Shown: positions 23,185-34,618, counted from the stretch's first letter. The stretch is 64,000 nt of DNA from Lutjanus erythropterus (GCA_020091685.1 CM034610.1:27887600-27951599), one strand, 5' to 3'. Numbers and translations are program-made. Notes: generated by a model from the letters alone, not told the origin.

Positions 23185-24640
23185 AAATGTGTGTGTGCAT
23201 GAGAGAGAATGTGAGACTATAAAATAAAAAGACACAAATAGTTTGTCGCCACACATATGCAAGTTTTAAAATTTTACTCTGTTGTCATATTTGCATGTCT
23301 TCATGCTCTTAAATAAATATTTGTGCATGAATGTGTGTGACCATGTGTGTGTGTGTGTTTTCATTTGATCCATCTTCATGACACTAGCAGGATTAAGGTC
23401 CTCCATCAGTCTCTCGTGTCTGACAGCACGACCCCCCATGACCCCGCCTTCACCTGGGTCTTACTGGACTGTGGGAGCTCCTTATCTCCTCTGCTACTGT
23501 CCTGAGGAGGAGCGGGGGATGAAGACGAGGAGGAGGAGGAGGGCTCGAGAAACAGAAAAGAAAAAGAAGAAGGCGGCGGCTTATTTCTCTTAAACGTCAA
23601 TGTCAGTGAAATTCCTTCGGGGGTCTCATGTGAAGTTAGCTCACTGAATAATTGTGTAACCATCAGTGAGATAGTGTCTGCTGCCCAGCTGACAGACAGA
23701 TAGGAGCCAATAAACAAAACTACTGGTTTCTTTCACTCCTGCAGACTGCCTCATACTGATTGCATCATGTTTTATGAGATCATTGTAGGTTTGGCATCTA
23801 AAATCTTATCCTGCAAAGTAAAAAGTACAGTATTTGTGCATGTGAACCACAGAGTGTATTATTATAACTGCAAAACTATCGTGTATAACTTGTAATTATA
23901 TTGCAGAATGAAATGTGTGACTTCCTTTAAGCTGAAATGAATCTGCATAAATTATCTTCCATGAGGTCTGCTGTAACCAAAGAAAACTGAGGAAATAGCT
24001 GGAAGTGGTTATTCACGCCCGACCCGTTTCAATAATCATTTATAATGCACAATAGACTGCATAAACAGCTTCGGGCACGGAGAGATGTGGGTGAAATGGA
24101 TGGTGTGCGTCGTATTCTGTAGTTTGCCAACAGTATTACCTTCAGTCATTAGCCGTGTTGGCTCAGTGATGGACTGCTGCTCTGACAAATGGTCTGGATT
24201 TTGAGGCTGCTTAGCCAAAGAGGAGGACGCTGCCAACACGTCTGACTGTGAAAACCTCTAAGAATAGTGTTTAGGTCCTCAGCGTGAAAAAGTGGTATTT
24301 TTTCTTTCCCGATTAAAGCCACATTAATTGAGTTTTTTTGGTCACTTGGTGGCGGTGCAACACTGACATGCCACAAATATATTAGGAAACAGTTTGAATC
24401 TGGCAACCGCTTTGTGTTCTCCCATCTTGCAGCGCCGCCATTGCTACAGCGGCATGTCGTGTCTGTTACTCTCAGTGTCTGCTGGTTGGGTCTAGAAAGG
24501 GACCCCAGATTAGCGAGTTTTTCATGGTTCGAAATGTTCACTCTTTTGTGGATCTGGGGTTCCCTTCTAGACACCGTGTCTGCTGTTGCTTGCTAATAGT
24601 GACGCCTCAGTAACCGGTGAAGGTTCCTCGCATTCATTCA
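23183..24640. other. Mostly unique sequence with a short hAT-like fragment
   Basis: At 23813-23900, AAAGTAAAAAGTACAGTATTTG resembles the internal part of the hAT-type MITEs. A purine-rich GAGGAGGAGG block lies at 23509-23580. No exon recognised. Confidence 0.4.
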
Positions 24641-24772
24641 TGCTCATACTGTAGGGAGACGCCACCGCAGCAATGGCAGCTTGTTAACTTCTGGTATTTT
24701 GCCAGACTCATCTATTTATATGTCCAGTGGACAGAAATCATTTATTTTCAGGCTTATTTCTGGCTGCCTTGT

Positions 24773-24900
24773 GGATCCAAGTCCAATTTTCACCTCCTTT
24801 CAGCTCTGTTTTGGTCTCCACCAACTCCTGCAGGAATTATATTTCTCTTTAGCAGCCAAATCCTCCATGAAGTTCACCAGCTTCTCTGTTTGTTGCTGGA
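24773..24900 (-). repeat. Dispersed repeat 'GGAGGTGGTGGAGACCAAAACAGAG' family
   Basis: The plus strand reads CTCTGTTTTGGTCTCCACCA, then TTTAGCAGCC. Related pieces lie at 27.04-27.19 and 39.9-40.03 kb in the same orientation and at 56.58-56.70 kb inverted. Family name unknown. Confidence 0.6.
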
Positions 24901-25009
24901 CATAGTAACAGTAAAGATATGCAGGTATATAAAATATCCAACTGAGGGGGATAATTGTGATGCATTAAATCAGTGATTAAGATTAAGATGTGACTTTCTT
25001 CAAGTCTGC

Positions 25010-25280
25010 CGAGGGGAGATGGCATGACATTTTCAAAAGAATAAACAGAGGACATATCTGTTTCCATCTCATTATTTGTGCTTTACATCCCAAGTTCATA
25101 AGATCCATTAAACCACCACACAGCCCTGCAAATGAAGTTGGCATTAATGAATTAACAAATGATCATTATGAGAAAAGACAGCGTCAAATAATGAGCATTC
25201 TCTTGAGCATAAATACAGCACATACGAGCCCGGTAGTTTAGGTAATGCCTGGCCACGATAATACAAGTCTCAGCATTTTT
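25010..25280. promoter_or_regulatory. Candidate conserved non-coding element with homeodomain-type sites
   Basis: Non-repetitive island between repeats. It contains the palindromic site TAATGAATTA at 25145-25154, plus ATCATTATGAG, GGCATTAATG and CCATTAAAC cores. No reading frame with family resemblance. Conservation cannot be tested from one sequence. Confidence 0.25.
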
Positions 25281-25454
25281 AACTAATGGTTCTGTTGAAT
25301 GACTTGGCTCAGATATTAAAAATGTCTGCATGTCTGACTGATCCATCAGAAACTATTTTTGTTTCAATATTACACCAACACGAGGAATATTCTGCAAAAT
25401 ATCTGCCGATTGTTCGTGAAAACCTATTGTCAGCGAGTATTAGAGCATTTAAAC

Positions 25455-25456
<2 letters not shown>

Positions 25457-25502
<46 letters not shown>
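25457..25502. repeat. (GT)n microsatellite
   Basis: About 23 GT dinucleotides followed by a short GA run. Confidence 0.97.
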
Positions 25503-25511
<9 letters not shown>

Positions 25512-26063
25512 GGGGAACCACCGCAGGTGCTAATAATCACATATGATCACGTATGATTGGAATCAGGTGTTGGCAACAGTTTCTCGCTATTGTGGGGGAA
25601 TATTATAGCTCTCTGAGGCTTCAGCCTCTCATCATCTCACATTGTGAAATTGTTTACCAGCTTTCACCGTCAGATTTTCAGAGATGATCTTACAGGTTAA
25701 AGATGGTTTATACCAAAATATATCTGTCTGAAAATCTAGGCTTTGGATCATTCGTAACAGTAAACACCAGCGACAGCATGGAGGTCTGGGAACTGATCAA
25801 TTTAAATGACTTCAGTGTGTTTAGGAGTAACAGCAGTGGAGCTTTTAGATTACCGTATTTTCCGCACTATAAGGCGCACCTAAAAGCCTTTACTTTTCTC
25901 AAAAACCGACAGTGCGCCTTATAATCCGATGCGCCTTATATATGGATCAATATTGGTTAATTATGGCTACCGTAGTCAGGGGGCGTCGCTGAAGTAAGAG
26001 CGGTAAAAACGGTAAAGGGGAATTCCAGTCCCACACCACTTGTGTGTGTATAAAGACCCCAAA

Positions 26064-26171
26064 ATGGCACATTTCAAGAGACACGCTTACGACGCAGAGT
26101 TCAAACTCAAGGCTATCAGTCACGCAGAAGAACATGGGAATAGAGCAGCAGCGAGAGAATTCAACAACTGA
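26064..26171 (+). pseudogene. Truncated pogo-family transposase N-terminus
   Basis: A 35-codon frame beginning MAHFKRHAYDAEFKLKAI and containing HAEEHGNRAAAREFN, which resembles the N-terminal helix-turn-helix (CENP-B/psq type) of pogo/Tigger transposases. It ends at TGA, and the rest of the HTH, the CENP-B DNA-binding domain and the DDE catalytic domain are absent. In the family this segment contacts the TIR. The fragment cannot be catalytic. Confidence 0.75.
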
Positions 26172-26186
26172 CTGACTTATCTGGGC

Positions 26187-26347
26187 CCCGTTTCCCAGAG
26201 CCTTCGTAGCGCTACGTGCGTCGTAAGTTGTATTTTAAGGTCTCCCTTAAGGTTACGGGCTGTTTCCCAGAGTTGGGACAACCTTAAGGGAGACCTTAAA
26301 ATACAACTTACGACGCACGTAGCGCTACGAAGGCTCTGGGAAACGGG
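26187..26347. mobile_element. Perfect 68-bp inverted repeat (hairpin MITE) nested in the pogo relic
   Basis: The left arm 26187-26254 is the exact reverse complement of the right arm 26280-26347, with a 25-nt loop. The arms start CCCGTTTCCCAGAGCC, and the loop contains a further GTTTCCCAGAG. CTG occurs on both sides (26181-26183 and 26351-26353), a possible 3-bp target duplication. Zero arm mismatches suggest a recent insertion or gene conversion between arms. Confidence 0.85.
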
Positions 26348-26549
26348 ACGCTGACTGTTTTGTTGACATGCCCTTTAGCGCAGCTCCATCTAGTGGATGC
26401 ATAACGCAACCCCCAGCCACTACAGTAGTTTCTATTCTATGCGCCTTATAATGCGGTGCGCCCTATATATGAAAACTGTTTTAAAATAGGCCATTCATTG
26501 AAGGTGCGCCTTATAATCCGATGCGCCTTATAGTGCGGAAAATACGGTA

Positions 26550-27275
26550 ATGTCTCCTTTATTATGACAGTGAAGTAACACATTTATCTTATCCAGAAAC
26601 CTTTGGACACTTAGATGCGTTTTAAAGGTGATGACATGTCATGTTGTGGTTGCTTCTACTGCATCCAACAGATCAGGCACATAATTAACATTTAAGTCTG
26701 CAGTCCATTTGAACTTAGAAGTCGGAATTTTTCTGTTGGAAAGTTTAACGTGAAGGCGAGGAACCTCACCAATCCCAACCTCAGAATCCAAGATGGCTGC
26801 TTCGTGCTTCAACAGGATGTGAAAGCTGCAGTAACGTTCTGCTTTTGTAGCACTTCTGTCTTTTCTGTACTGTCCAGCTTCTATCTGTGGACAGGTTGCT
26901 ACCGTGTTTGTATGCAAAAGAGTGGAACAGCGAGCACAGCAATGATTTTCCATCTTTACTTTCTGACTTTTATTGCAATGCGGTCAACTCATGTGTGATG
27001 ACATTATATCCAGTATTCACGCTATTTGGAATTCCACCAACAGTAGCCTACTTCTGGGGGAAATATCTGGGTTATGAGCTTCTATTTGTTCCACTATGTT
27101 TATTATCTAGCTGCTAACTTTGTCTGTCTGCTGTTTGGTGCTGCTCAGGTGATGTACAGTGGGTTTCTCAGAGCCGTTTTGCTGAAACCAGCTGCCTACT
27201 GTGTCTGAAAACAATCCAACAAGAATGCACCAAAACATTTAAGTTGCAGGTTGAAAAACTGAAACAATGCCGTTA
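26550..27275. repeat. Repeat-derived sequence including the 'CTAGCTGCTAACTTTGTC' family
   Basis: 27040-27190 (AAATATCTGGGTTATGAG; GCTGCTAACTTTGTCTGTCTG; GTGATGTACAGTGGGTTT) resembles the pieces at 39.9-40.05 kb and 24.8 kb. The remainder is unassigned. No exon. Confidence 0.45.
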
Positions 27276-27420
27276 GTTTGTTTGTTTGTCAGCAGGGTTA
27301 TGGAAAAACTACCAGCCTGATTTTCATGAAACCTGGTGGAACGCTGCAGCACGCAGCCAAGGAAGAACCCAATAAATGTTGGATTGGATCCGACACTCAG
27401 GGTGGACACATGAATTAGTT
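27276..27420 (+). repeat. Dispersed repeat 'TTTGTTTGTCAGCAGGRTTA', copy 1
   Basis: Shares GTTTGTTTGTCAGCAGG, AAAAACTACC/TGGCCTGATTTTCATGAAACYTGGTGGAA (split motif) and GGATCCRA with a copy at 30.84-30.96 kb. Common fish interspersed repeat type, probably the 3' part of a LINE or SINE. Confidence 0.6.
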
Positions 27421-27879
27421 TTCACTTTTAGCCAAACGTCAAACATCACTGTGGAGCCGTTATGTAAGAAATGAGCAATCAGAGACGTGATTTTTTTCTG
27501 GATTAATGTGGATCCAGATCTGCTAGACCCTGTGTTTGTGATTACAGATTTATAAATCATAGAAAGACTTGACTGTTGGCTTTAGAGATAATCTTCTGGT
27601 TCTCTTCTCTACTTTTATATTAAGAACTGATCACATAAAGTAGTGATGTGATTCATTGTTACTATAAAAATGTTGATTATAGTCACATATAACAGCTGCT
27701 ATGCAAATTTATAGAAGGGAAATTTATTAAAGTTAGTATTTTAGAGATTTTTTTCTTGCTTATAGTCTTTCAGTAGCAGTTTCATGCTGTCTAAGACACC
27801 AGTGCACTGAATGTCATGATGCATTTATGGTGACATAGTTCTGATCCACTGGTTTAGATTAAACAAATATTTTCATTGC

Positions 27880-28135
27880 CAATTAATGTCATTTGTTTCT
27901 CAATTAATCAATCAGTTGTTTAGTCTATAATGGTCCTCAAATGTCTTGTTTTGCCCATAACCCAAAGGTATTCACTTAACTGTCAGAGACGAATAAAGAC
28001 ACCAGAAAATATTCATGTTTAAGAAGATGACTTTTTTCCTTAAAAAAAAAAAAAATACTCAAATTGGTTCATTTATTATCAAAACAATTGGTGATTAATT
28101 TAAAAATCAATTAATCATTGCAGCTCTAGTCAAAG
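27880..28135. repeat. Dispersed 'CAATTAATC..GCAGCTCTA' repeat
   Basis: Contains AATTAATCAATCAGTTGTTT, GTCTATAATGG, CTCAAATGTCTTGTTTTG and ends AATCATTGCAGCTCTAG, the inverse of the 'GCTGCAAC' end seen at 13.65 and 35.75 kb. Includes an A-run near 28040. Confidence 0.65.
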
Positions 28136-29600
28136 TAATATAAGGTGATGCAGAAATTGAAGTAAAAATGGCCAGGAACATTCATTTATGCGCAAAAAAA
28201 GTTTTAAAAAGAAAAAAAGTTTGGGAAACACTGCTGTGGATGTTTCTTCTACCACAGGGGCAACCAAAAGGCCTGTTTGTGGAATTTTTTAAATACTGGG
28301 GCAGCAGGACGGAGCAAAAGCTTTAAAATGAAACAACATCAGCTCTATGAACAACAGTTGAATCAAGAGTGAACTCTCGACAAAATGTGGTGGTTTGAAG
28401 AATAAATTGTTCTTCTTGTTCTGCCCTAAATGCATGAAATTTCTCAATTCTGACTGAACTGACCCCAAACACGCCGTCTTGTCTTGTATTATAGGTCTCC
28501 AGCTTCCATGTTGTGTCATGTTACAACAATGAAAACAGCTAATCTTTACCTCACCAACACCAAACCACAAAAACTAATTTCCCCGCTGCCACAATATTAC
28601 CACACACTGTATAATCTGAGCAGGGCCAGGCTGCGTCTGACTGCGGGAGCCAGGCTACTGATTTCATTGGCAACAACATCACACTTCAGTTCCAGACACA
28701 TTCTCACTGAGCTCCGGGCCGCAGTGTGAGTCAAGCCTTGAACCATGGAAAATCAATTGAAGACTGCTCTCTAGTGGTTTTCAGATGGAACAGCTGAAAT
28801 AAGCCCAAACCTTCACTCACAGAGGAGACAGTTCATCTCCTCACGGACAAACTGTCAGAAAGTGATTGAATTAGTGGCTTTCGTAATTACCATATACATG
28901 AATTCAATGCAGAAAATCCCTCTAAATCTTTAATCCCGGCTGGTTTTCTGATCCAAGAAGTCCATAAAATGCCACTCATCAATCTTCCTCTGAAAGGTAG
29001 GTGTTGTGTGGAACGGCTTAGCAGCAGGATGCAGCATCACTGCCATGAAGAACAATCAGTTACATTCACTTTCTTCCAACATTGTGCAACTTATGCGCTC
29101 TTGTACTTTTGCCAGAGACAAATAAATCAATCTGGCTCCAAATAGTAACCTCCCATCCATCATATTTGATGGTGCATACTAAATTACATTCATATTTCAG
29201 GTTATTTTAGTAGGTAAGAATCTGGCCAAGTCAGCTGCATGCTGATATTGCGGCAAGGCTGCTTTCTGACGTGACCTTTGGAGCTGGTTGCACCAACCAG
29301 GAAGACAAACACACAAAAAACAGATACAGCCATATAGAAATATAACAGACAAATCTGACAATAATGCACAGCACTTGACCTGCAGTGTCAATCATTTGCA
29401 GATGCGTTTACACACACACTCACATGCCATACTATACACACACATAAACAAAAGCCTCCTCAGAAAGGAAAACAGGATGCTGCTGTTCAGACAGACAGGA
29501 CATCATCCTCCCTGCATCCCTCCTCCAACAGGAATCACATGAGGAACGATTTAAAAAAAAAAAAAAAATGTAAACACAAATCACAACAATTTTAACTTTA
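28136..29600. other. Mostly unique sequence
   Basis: No exon recognised. 28840-29100 (GAATTAGTGG, GTAATTACC, CATAAAATGCC) is a non-repetitive AT-balanced island that could be regulatory. An A-run lies at about 29553-29568. Confidence 0.35.
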
Positions 29601-29615
29601 CACTGCTGCAGGGAA

Positions 29616-30239
29616 ATGATGTGTGTGAGTCTGTCTGCACAGCCTGTATGGTGCTGTTCCTTCCTATTTTTGTGTTTATGTCTGGGTATTGTTTACCTGT
29701 GTGTGGTTCAGGAGGTGTTTTTCTTGCAAACGTGTGTGAAAATATCCTTTTACATGTTTAATGTCCATGCAACAGGGTGTGGCGTGCACATGCACACATG
29801 TGTTCTTGCAGTCGTCTTCCTCGCGTGTGAACAGCTCCATTCCCCCGCACAGCTAAACCTCTCCACGCTGAGCGTCAGGGACTCGGTGCCCCCTGTGCCC
29901 TGGGAGCGTAAACCCCACAGAGTGTGTTCAGCGATTGAGGAAATGTTTGGCTCGGTAGAAGTTTGCTCCCTTTTGAGGTGTTTGTTGGCCAAGGCTGATC
30001 CTGACAACCCTCCGGAGAGCGCGCTCAGTAGGCCTCTTCAAAGAGTCCCAGCTCCCAAAGCAGGAAGTCCAGCCCTGCTGCTTGGAAACGAGATGAGGCA
30101 GACAGGAAGGAAGGTAATCCATGAACACGCAATACTGCTACTGTCCACACAGCAACACACGTACAGGCATATCCGATCAGTCCCTCCTGACACCCACAAA
30201 AACAGGGAATTCCTTGGACCCCACAGACGTTTAGCTTGA
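29616..30239 (+). other. Unrecognised 207-codon open frame, probably not a gene
   Basis: This is the longest open frame of mixed composition upstream of meox1. The first part is TG-rich; the middle (29820-30120) is GC-balanced unique sequence. I recognise no domain, and the Cys/Leu-rich start looks like translated TG repeat. It could be a non-coding RNA, a conserved element or chance. Confidence 0.12.
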
Positions 30240-30835
30240 TTTATTTTGTGTTTTGTGCTGTTAAATAGCCGACGTGATCACGAGCAGCTGGACGTAGATG
30301 ATTCTGGTTTCCTGTAGCTTTTTGCATGCGCAAATACTCAAAGGCTTGAACCAACAAGGATTATTTTAAACCTGATTAAATCACGGTCTAAAGTCAAGTT
30401 GAAATGAAAAATGCCTCTTGAACTCTTTCATTTGATACAGTTGAAACCTCCAGAAAAAGCTGGTAATTTAAGATTGTTTTGTCAAATAACCTCTTTCCAA
30501 AGTAAATGTTAAACATTACCTGCATGTTTTTATTTTTAATCAGTGTCTTTTCTCATCTGTTACAGCGATTACAACCAGCTGACTGTAATTATTTTACATC
30601 TACTCTGTATTACTGTGTTACACTGTCTCTAACCTTTCTCTAGCCTTGAGTCATGTTGACGTATGAACTCTCAAAGTGTCCTGAAAATCAGGCTGGGATA
30701 TTGACTGAATTTGACCTTTTACAAATGTAGCACACAACAGGAGACTGTCCGTCAGAAATACTCCATTATGAGATAACAATCTTATCTTTGATTACATCCT
30801 CATTAGTTCTGACAACAAGGCTATCGTCTTTGATT
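30240..30835. other. Unique sequence, nothing recognised
   Basis: AT-leaning sequence with no exon or assignable repeat. Confidence 0.4.
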
Positions 30836-30960
30836 CGGTTTGTTTGTCAGCAGGATTAAAGAAAAACTACTGGCCTGATTTTCATGAAACTTGGTGGAAG
30901 AGTGCAGCATGGGCCAAAGAAAAAAAAACAATGTATTCTGCAGCGGATCCAAATCACAAT
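30836..30960 (+). repeat. Dispersed repeat 'TTTGTTTGTCAGCAGGRTTA', copy 2
   Basis: Same order of motifs as copy 1 at 27.28 kb, with GTGCAGCATGGGCC and GCAGCGGATCCAAATC at the right. Confidence 0.6.
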
Positions 30961-31064
30961 CAATTTTGTTAACATCGCAACTTAGGTCAATGGTAACACC
31001 AAGGTCTACGGCAAAATGAATCGGTTGCACATGTGCAAACCTGCCACAACATGAACATGTGGCA

Positions 31065-31235
31065 GTGGCTTAGAACATAAGGACTTGGCTTTTGGGACCA
31101 GAGGGGAAGCCGGTTCAAGTCCAGCTCAGACCAAAAAGTGCCGGACTGGTAGCTGGAAAGGTGCTAGTTCATCTTCTGGGACGCTGCTGAGGCACCAAAC
31201 TGCTTGGGACGTCTGTTTCTGGGCAGCATCCATAA
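31065..31235 (+). mobile_element. tRNA-derived SINE copy
   Basis: A polymerase III B box GGTTCAAGTCC lies at 31112-31122, with a weak A box around 31063-31075 (AGTGGCTTAGAAC). It is followed by GCTGCTGAGGCACCAAAC and TGCTTGGGACG, the typical body of a fish tRNA-type SINE. Degraded. Confidence 0.6.
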
Positions 31236-32029
31236 GACAGGAACGCATCACTAGATCAGTCTCTCATGCACTTATCCCGGTCCCAGCTTATAAAATCAGC
31301 TACGGTCAAACCTTTTAAACAGGCGTATAAACGCTATCTGATGGAGGGACCCCACATTCAACCACCGATTTAACCGAAAATATGTAAGTCCTCGTCTCTC
31401 TATATGTCTGTGTTGCTATTTGTCCTCTTGATTTTGTTGACTGTCTCCGTTCTGTGATATGATTTTGTCTTTCATGTGCAAAAGGACAGGAACCTGCTGT
31501 AACTGATTTTTATTGTTACTTTTAATCTTTTCCTGTATAATAAATGGAGTGAAATAAACTCTTCCACAAAAGTGCATATGTGTGGTGAAGCATGAATAAA
31601 AGACATTCTTCTTATTTTTCTCAAAATAAACTGAATTAAAAGTTACCGTGGACTAGAATAATTTACATATCATAGAGGACTGCTCTGCTAGTTATATAGT
31701 TTGATTAGCTGGAGGCCTTGAGCTCATTTGCTCTTCATCTTCTTACTGGAATTGTTTGGAAATATGTGAGGAAAATACTTCTGACATTGCTGGCACCAGT
31801 ATCTTATGCAATATATACTGAAGTGAAGGGTGCAAAGAAACATGAGAAACACACAGCAAACGATAAGACAAAAAAGCCTGAAGTCAAACTCTATCTTTAC
31901 TTGATTTCAAGCTGAAAAATACGGTCATTTTCTGAGATATGAGACGTGTTTAGGTGCTGAATTCTAGGCGCGATCTCTGCAGTGGAAACAATAAAGAGCA
32001 GCACATTCAGCTGAGAGTTAAGGGTTGCC
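31236..32029. other. Unassigned sequence
   Basis: AT-rich with no exon recognised. 31480-31560 looks like a repeat tail (GTATAATAAATGGAGTGAAATAAAC). Confidence 0.35.
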
Positions 32030-32360
32030 AGTGACATTATCCCCCGTATAATGACATCTTGTGAGCAGCGCTGCAGTTCTGGGCTCTCAGTCAGAGTAAT
32101 GCGAGGGTTAATGCCCCGTCTGCCCCGTCAAAGCCGCAGCAGACGAGGGTTTGATAACACACAAAGTATCTGTGAGGTGAGATAAATTGCCAGTGACAGC
32201 CTCCATTATGATAATTACCCTGCGTGTACATACAGCAGTGAAACCGAGGAGGGGTTCAGTGTGCGGTCAAGCCCAACAGCAGTGGAGGGCATGATATCAT
32301 GTGTGGTAAAATACGCAGTGCCAGAACAGGCACAAGAAAACAAACGTCTATATTTAGCTG
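32030..32360. promoter_or_regulatory. Candidate conserved non-coding element
   Basis: Non-repetitive, balanced composition, with clustered motifs (TTGATAACACACAAAG, GAGATAAATTGCC, CCATTATGATAATTACC). It resembles vertebrate developmental enhancer sequence in texture. No reading frame of interest. Confidence 0.22.
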
Positions 32361-32944
32361 GCTGACGCTTTTACGATGATGGATACTGTACCGCGTGAGT
32401 CAGCCCTCAATCAAAAAGGGGAAAAAAAGGGAAGAAGAGGAGGAAGAAAATAAAAAAGGAAGGGGAGGAAAGAAATTCCAGATGTCAACAGTAAAGTTTG
32501 TCCAGCTCCGGTCTGTGGCCACTGGAGCTTTGTGTACCTGCCCCTGCTAAAGCCATTACCTCCGGCTGCTGCGCCGGGGAAGCTGCACAACAAAGCCAGA
32601 GAATTCTCGGAAGCCCTTCAATCAAGCTCCCCGACGTCGGCCCGACACCGCTGCTGCTCCCGCTCCCAAGAACACACTGTTAATTTGACAGGCTGGAAGT
32701 GAAGAAGAAGATGAAGGTGTGTGTATGTGTGTGTGTGCCCTGAGCCCAAAGTATTGTGTAACATTTGAGTGTGTCCGTATCTCCTCAGAGCGGTGGAACA
32801 TGTGTGTTTCATGTGCATGTGAGTGCAGAACAGTATCACAACTTGCAGTACAAACTTCAGGTACTTCACTTCAGTTTCTACAACTTTATCTCAACTCAGC
32901 TACACTTCAGAGACAATATTATACTTTTTACTTAACTAAAAACA
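32361..32944. other. Unique sequence with purine tract
   Basis: A purine-rich run (GGGAAGAAGAGGAGGAAG) at 32417-32470 is followed by a GC-rich unique island at 32490-32680. TG-rich sequence lies at 32717-32740. No exon. Confidence 0.35.
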
Positions 32945-33030
32945 ACTGACCCTCCGTTAAGTCCCACCTCCAAACAGCAACTATCCAATCATAGGTTAGC
33001 AACCGTAACTAGGGCTGTCAAGCTTTGCGT
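32945..33030 (+). repeat. Dispersed repeat 'CCCACCTCYAAACAGCAACT', copy 1
   Basis: Contains AAACAGCAACTATCCAATCA, TTAGCAACCGTAACTAGGG and CTGTCAAGCTTT. A close direct copy is at 52.10-52.19 kb. Confidence 0.65.
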
Positions 33031-33059
33031 GTCTCTACGTGTTTTTGACTCAAAGAAAT

Positions 33060-33265
33060 TGTCAAAAGAAAAAAAAAATTATGGCACTAAAACAGTAGTT
33101 TTTAGTTTGTTCAAGTGTATCGAAAGAAGAAAAGCAAATTATCTGAATTAAAGATTATAGGTCAGCAAAACAGTTTGAGTTGGGCTCAAAACTAAAAAAT
33201 CTTTTGCAGTGCAGTGCCATGAAATTTCATGTCGTCTCAACTTTTTTTTTTTTTTTTGTACAGCG
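33060..33265 (+). repeat. Dispersed repeat related to 1.2-1.35 kb
   Basis: Shares CTCAAAACT, AAAAATCTTTTGCAG, GAAATTTCATG and GTCTCAACTTTTTTT with 1270-1345. The poly-T run at 33241-33257 precedes GTACAG. Confidence 0.45.
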
Positions 33266-34618
33266 TAGGTTATGCACGTCACGTGACTTTACTGAAGCAG
33301 TTCGCAAAACGCAAGTCACATGATATAAAGTCACACATCAGTGAAGCGACTTGCAACATGAACGCCTGTCTGAGCTGCCGAGGGCCGTGACAAATCTTTG
33401 GAATGGGACGAGTTGGGACTGAGATCAGGCTGGGATTTTGGGTTCCACTGAGAATTTCTCATTTCTCCACTGAGAAAGGGCTTGTCACATTTGATGCAAG
33501 CGAGACATGTTTGCAGTTTGCAACCTCACTGCTAGATGGCACTAAATCCTCCACACTGGGCCTTTGAATACATTTTACTTTCTAATTTGAAATGCAGGAC
33601 TTTTACTTGTAATGGAGTATTTGATATTGTGGTATTTCTACTCCCTAGAATACTTCTGGTATGAGTTATAGTGTGCCTCCCTGCTCTTATTTCTCCGTTT
33701 GTGCACGTGTGTGTTTGTTGCATATTATTTTTCTGTGTGTGTGTCAAACATAAAATATTGGACGGGGGGGGGTTGGTTGGGGGGGGGGTTCAGGTTGTGG
33801 TTTCCAAAATCATCATCCTGTCCTCCAAACTCCTGTTTAGTTTGCCCGTCACCTCTGTGGATGGACACGCTTCATTTCCAACATTTTTCCGTGTTCTCCT
33901 TCCCATGGCCGAGCTTTAACCGCAGCCGACCCTACACCCACCCCCCCCCCCTCCTCGCTCCTCCTCCACGCAACATCCCTTTCTGGACAAGAGGGGGGGT
34001 GAAATGGTCTCCATCACTTTCACTTTGAATTGAGCTGAACCAGACGCTGCTCGCTGAGTGTTGTATAATGTGATGATGACGCCTGGGTGGCTCTCATGTA
34101 TCTAATCCAGCCGCGGACCCTCCCAACCCCCCACCACCACCACAGGTCGGGGCGCTCTCAGAGATATTCTGCAACCACGAAATGAGAGACAACTGCCAAA
34201 CATGTCCAAGGAATCACGACGCCACGTACATGTTACAGCACTGACTGCCAAAGACATTAGCAGCAATCATCTTTACTGTTTTTGTTTCTTTAAACTCCCC
34301 CCTGAGCCTGGCATCCAAACTACATGACAAACCATTTCGATCTCTTAAAAAAAAAAAAAAATCAAAAAAAAAAAAAATCCCCTTTTTTATAGTGGAAAAG
34401 TGAGAATTTTACAATACAAAAGACACTTCTGCTTTTAAATGAAAAGAACAATAAAAGTTGCAGTAAAATCTAACATTTTATGATGCTTCTTAAATAAAAC
34501 CTCACATTTTAAAAAGTGCAGGCATTATAATGTACGAGTCCAGTAAAAAATAAGTTAATGTTGCCACATTTCAAACCGATGACTGATCGCAACATTAAAA
34601 TGTTACAACAATCAAATG
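33266..34618. other. Unassigned sequence with G-, C- and A-runs
   Basis: G-runs at about 33764-33789, C-runs at about 33941-33951 and A-runs at 34346-34377. TG tract near 33705-33745. No exon recognised. Confidence 0.4.

Larger units (their letters stand above)
25851..26549 (+). mobile_element. Deleted pogo/Tigger-like DNA transposon
   Basis: The TIRs are CCGTATTTTCCGCACTATAA at left and its inverse TTATAGTGCGGAAAATACGG at right, each flanked by TA, the Tc1/mariner-type target duplication. Subterminal GTGCGCCTTATAATCCGATG motifs recur near both ends. It keeps only the start of a transposase frame (26064-26171) and is interrupted by a 68-bp-arm palindrome (26187-26347). At about 0.7 kb it is far shorter than an autonomous copy. 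Confidence 0.85.

Noticed and set aside
31065..31235. Functional tRNA gene
   Set aside because: The B box is good, but the A box is weak, the cloverleaf is not complete and the body matches a SINE.
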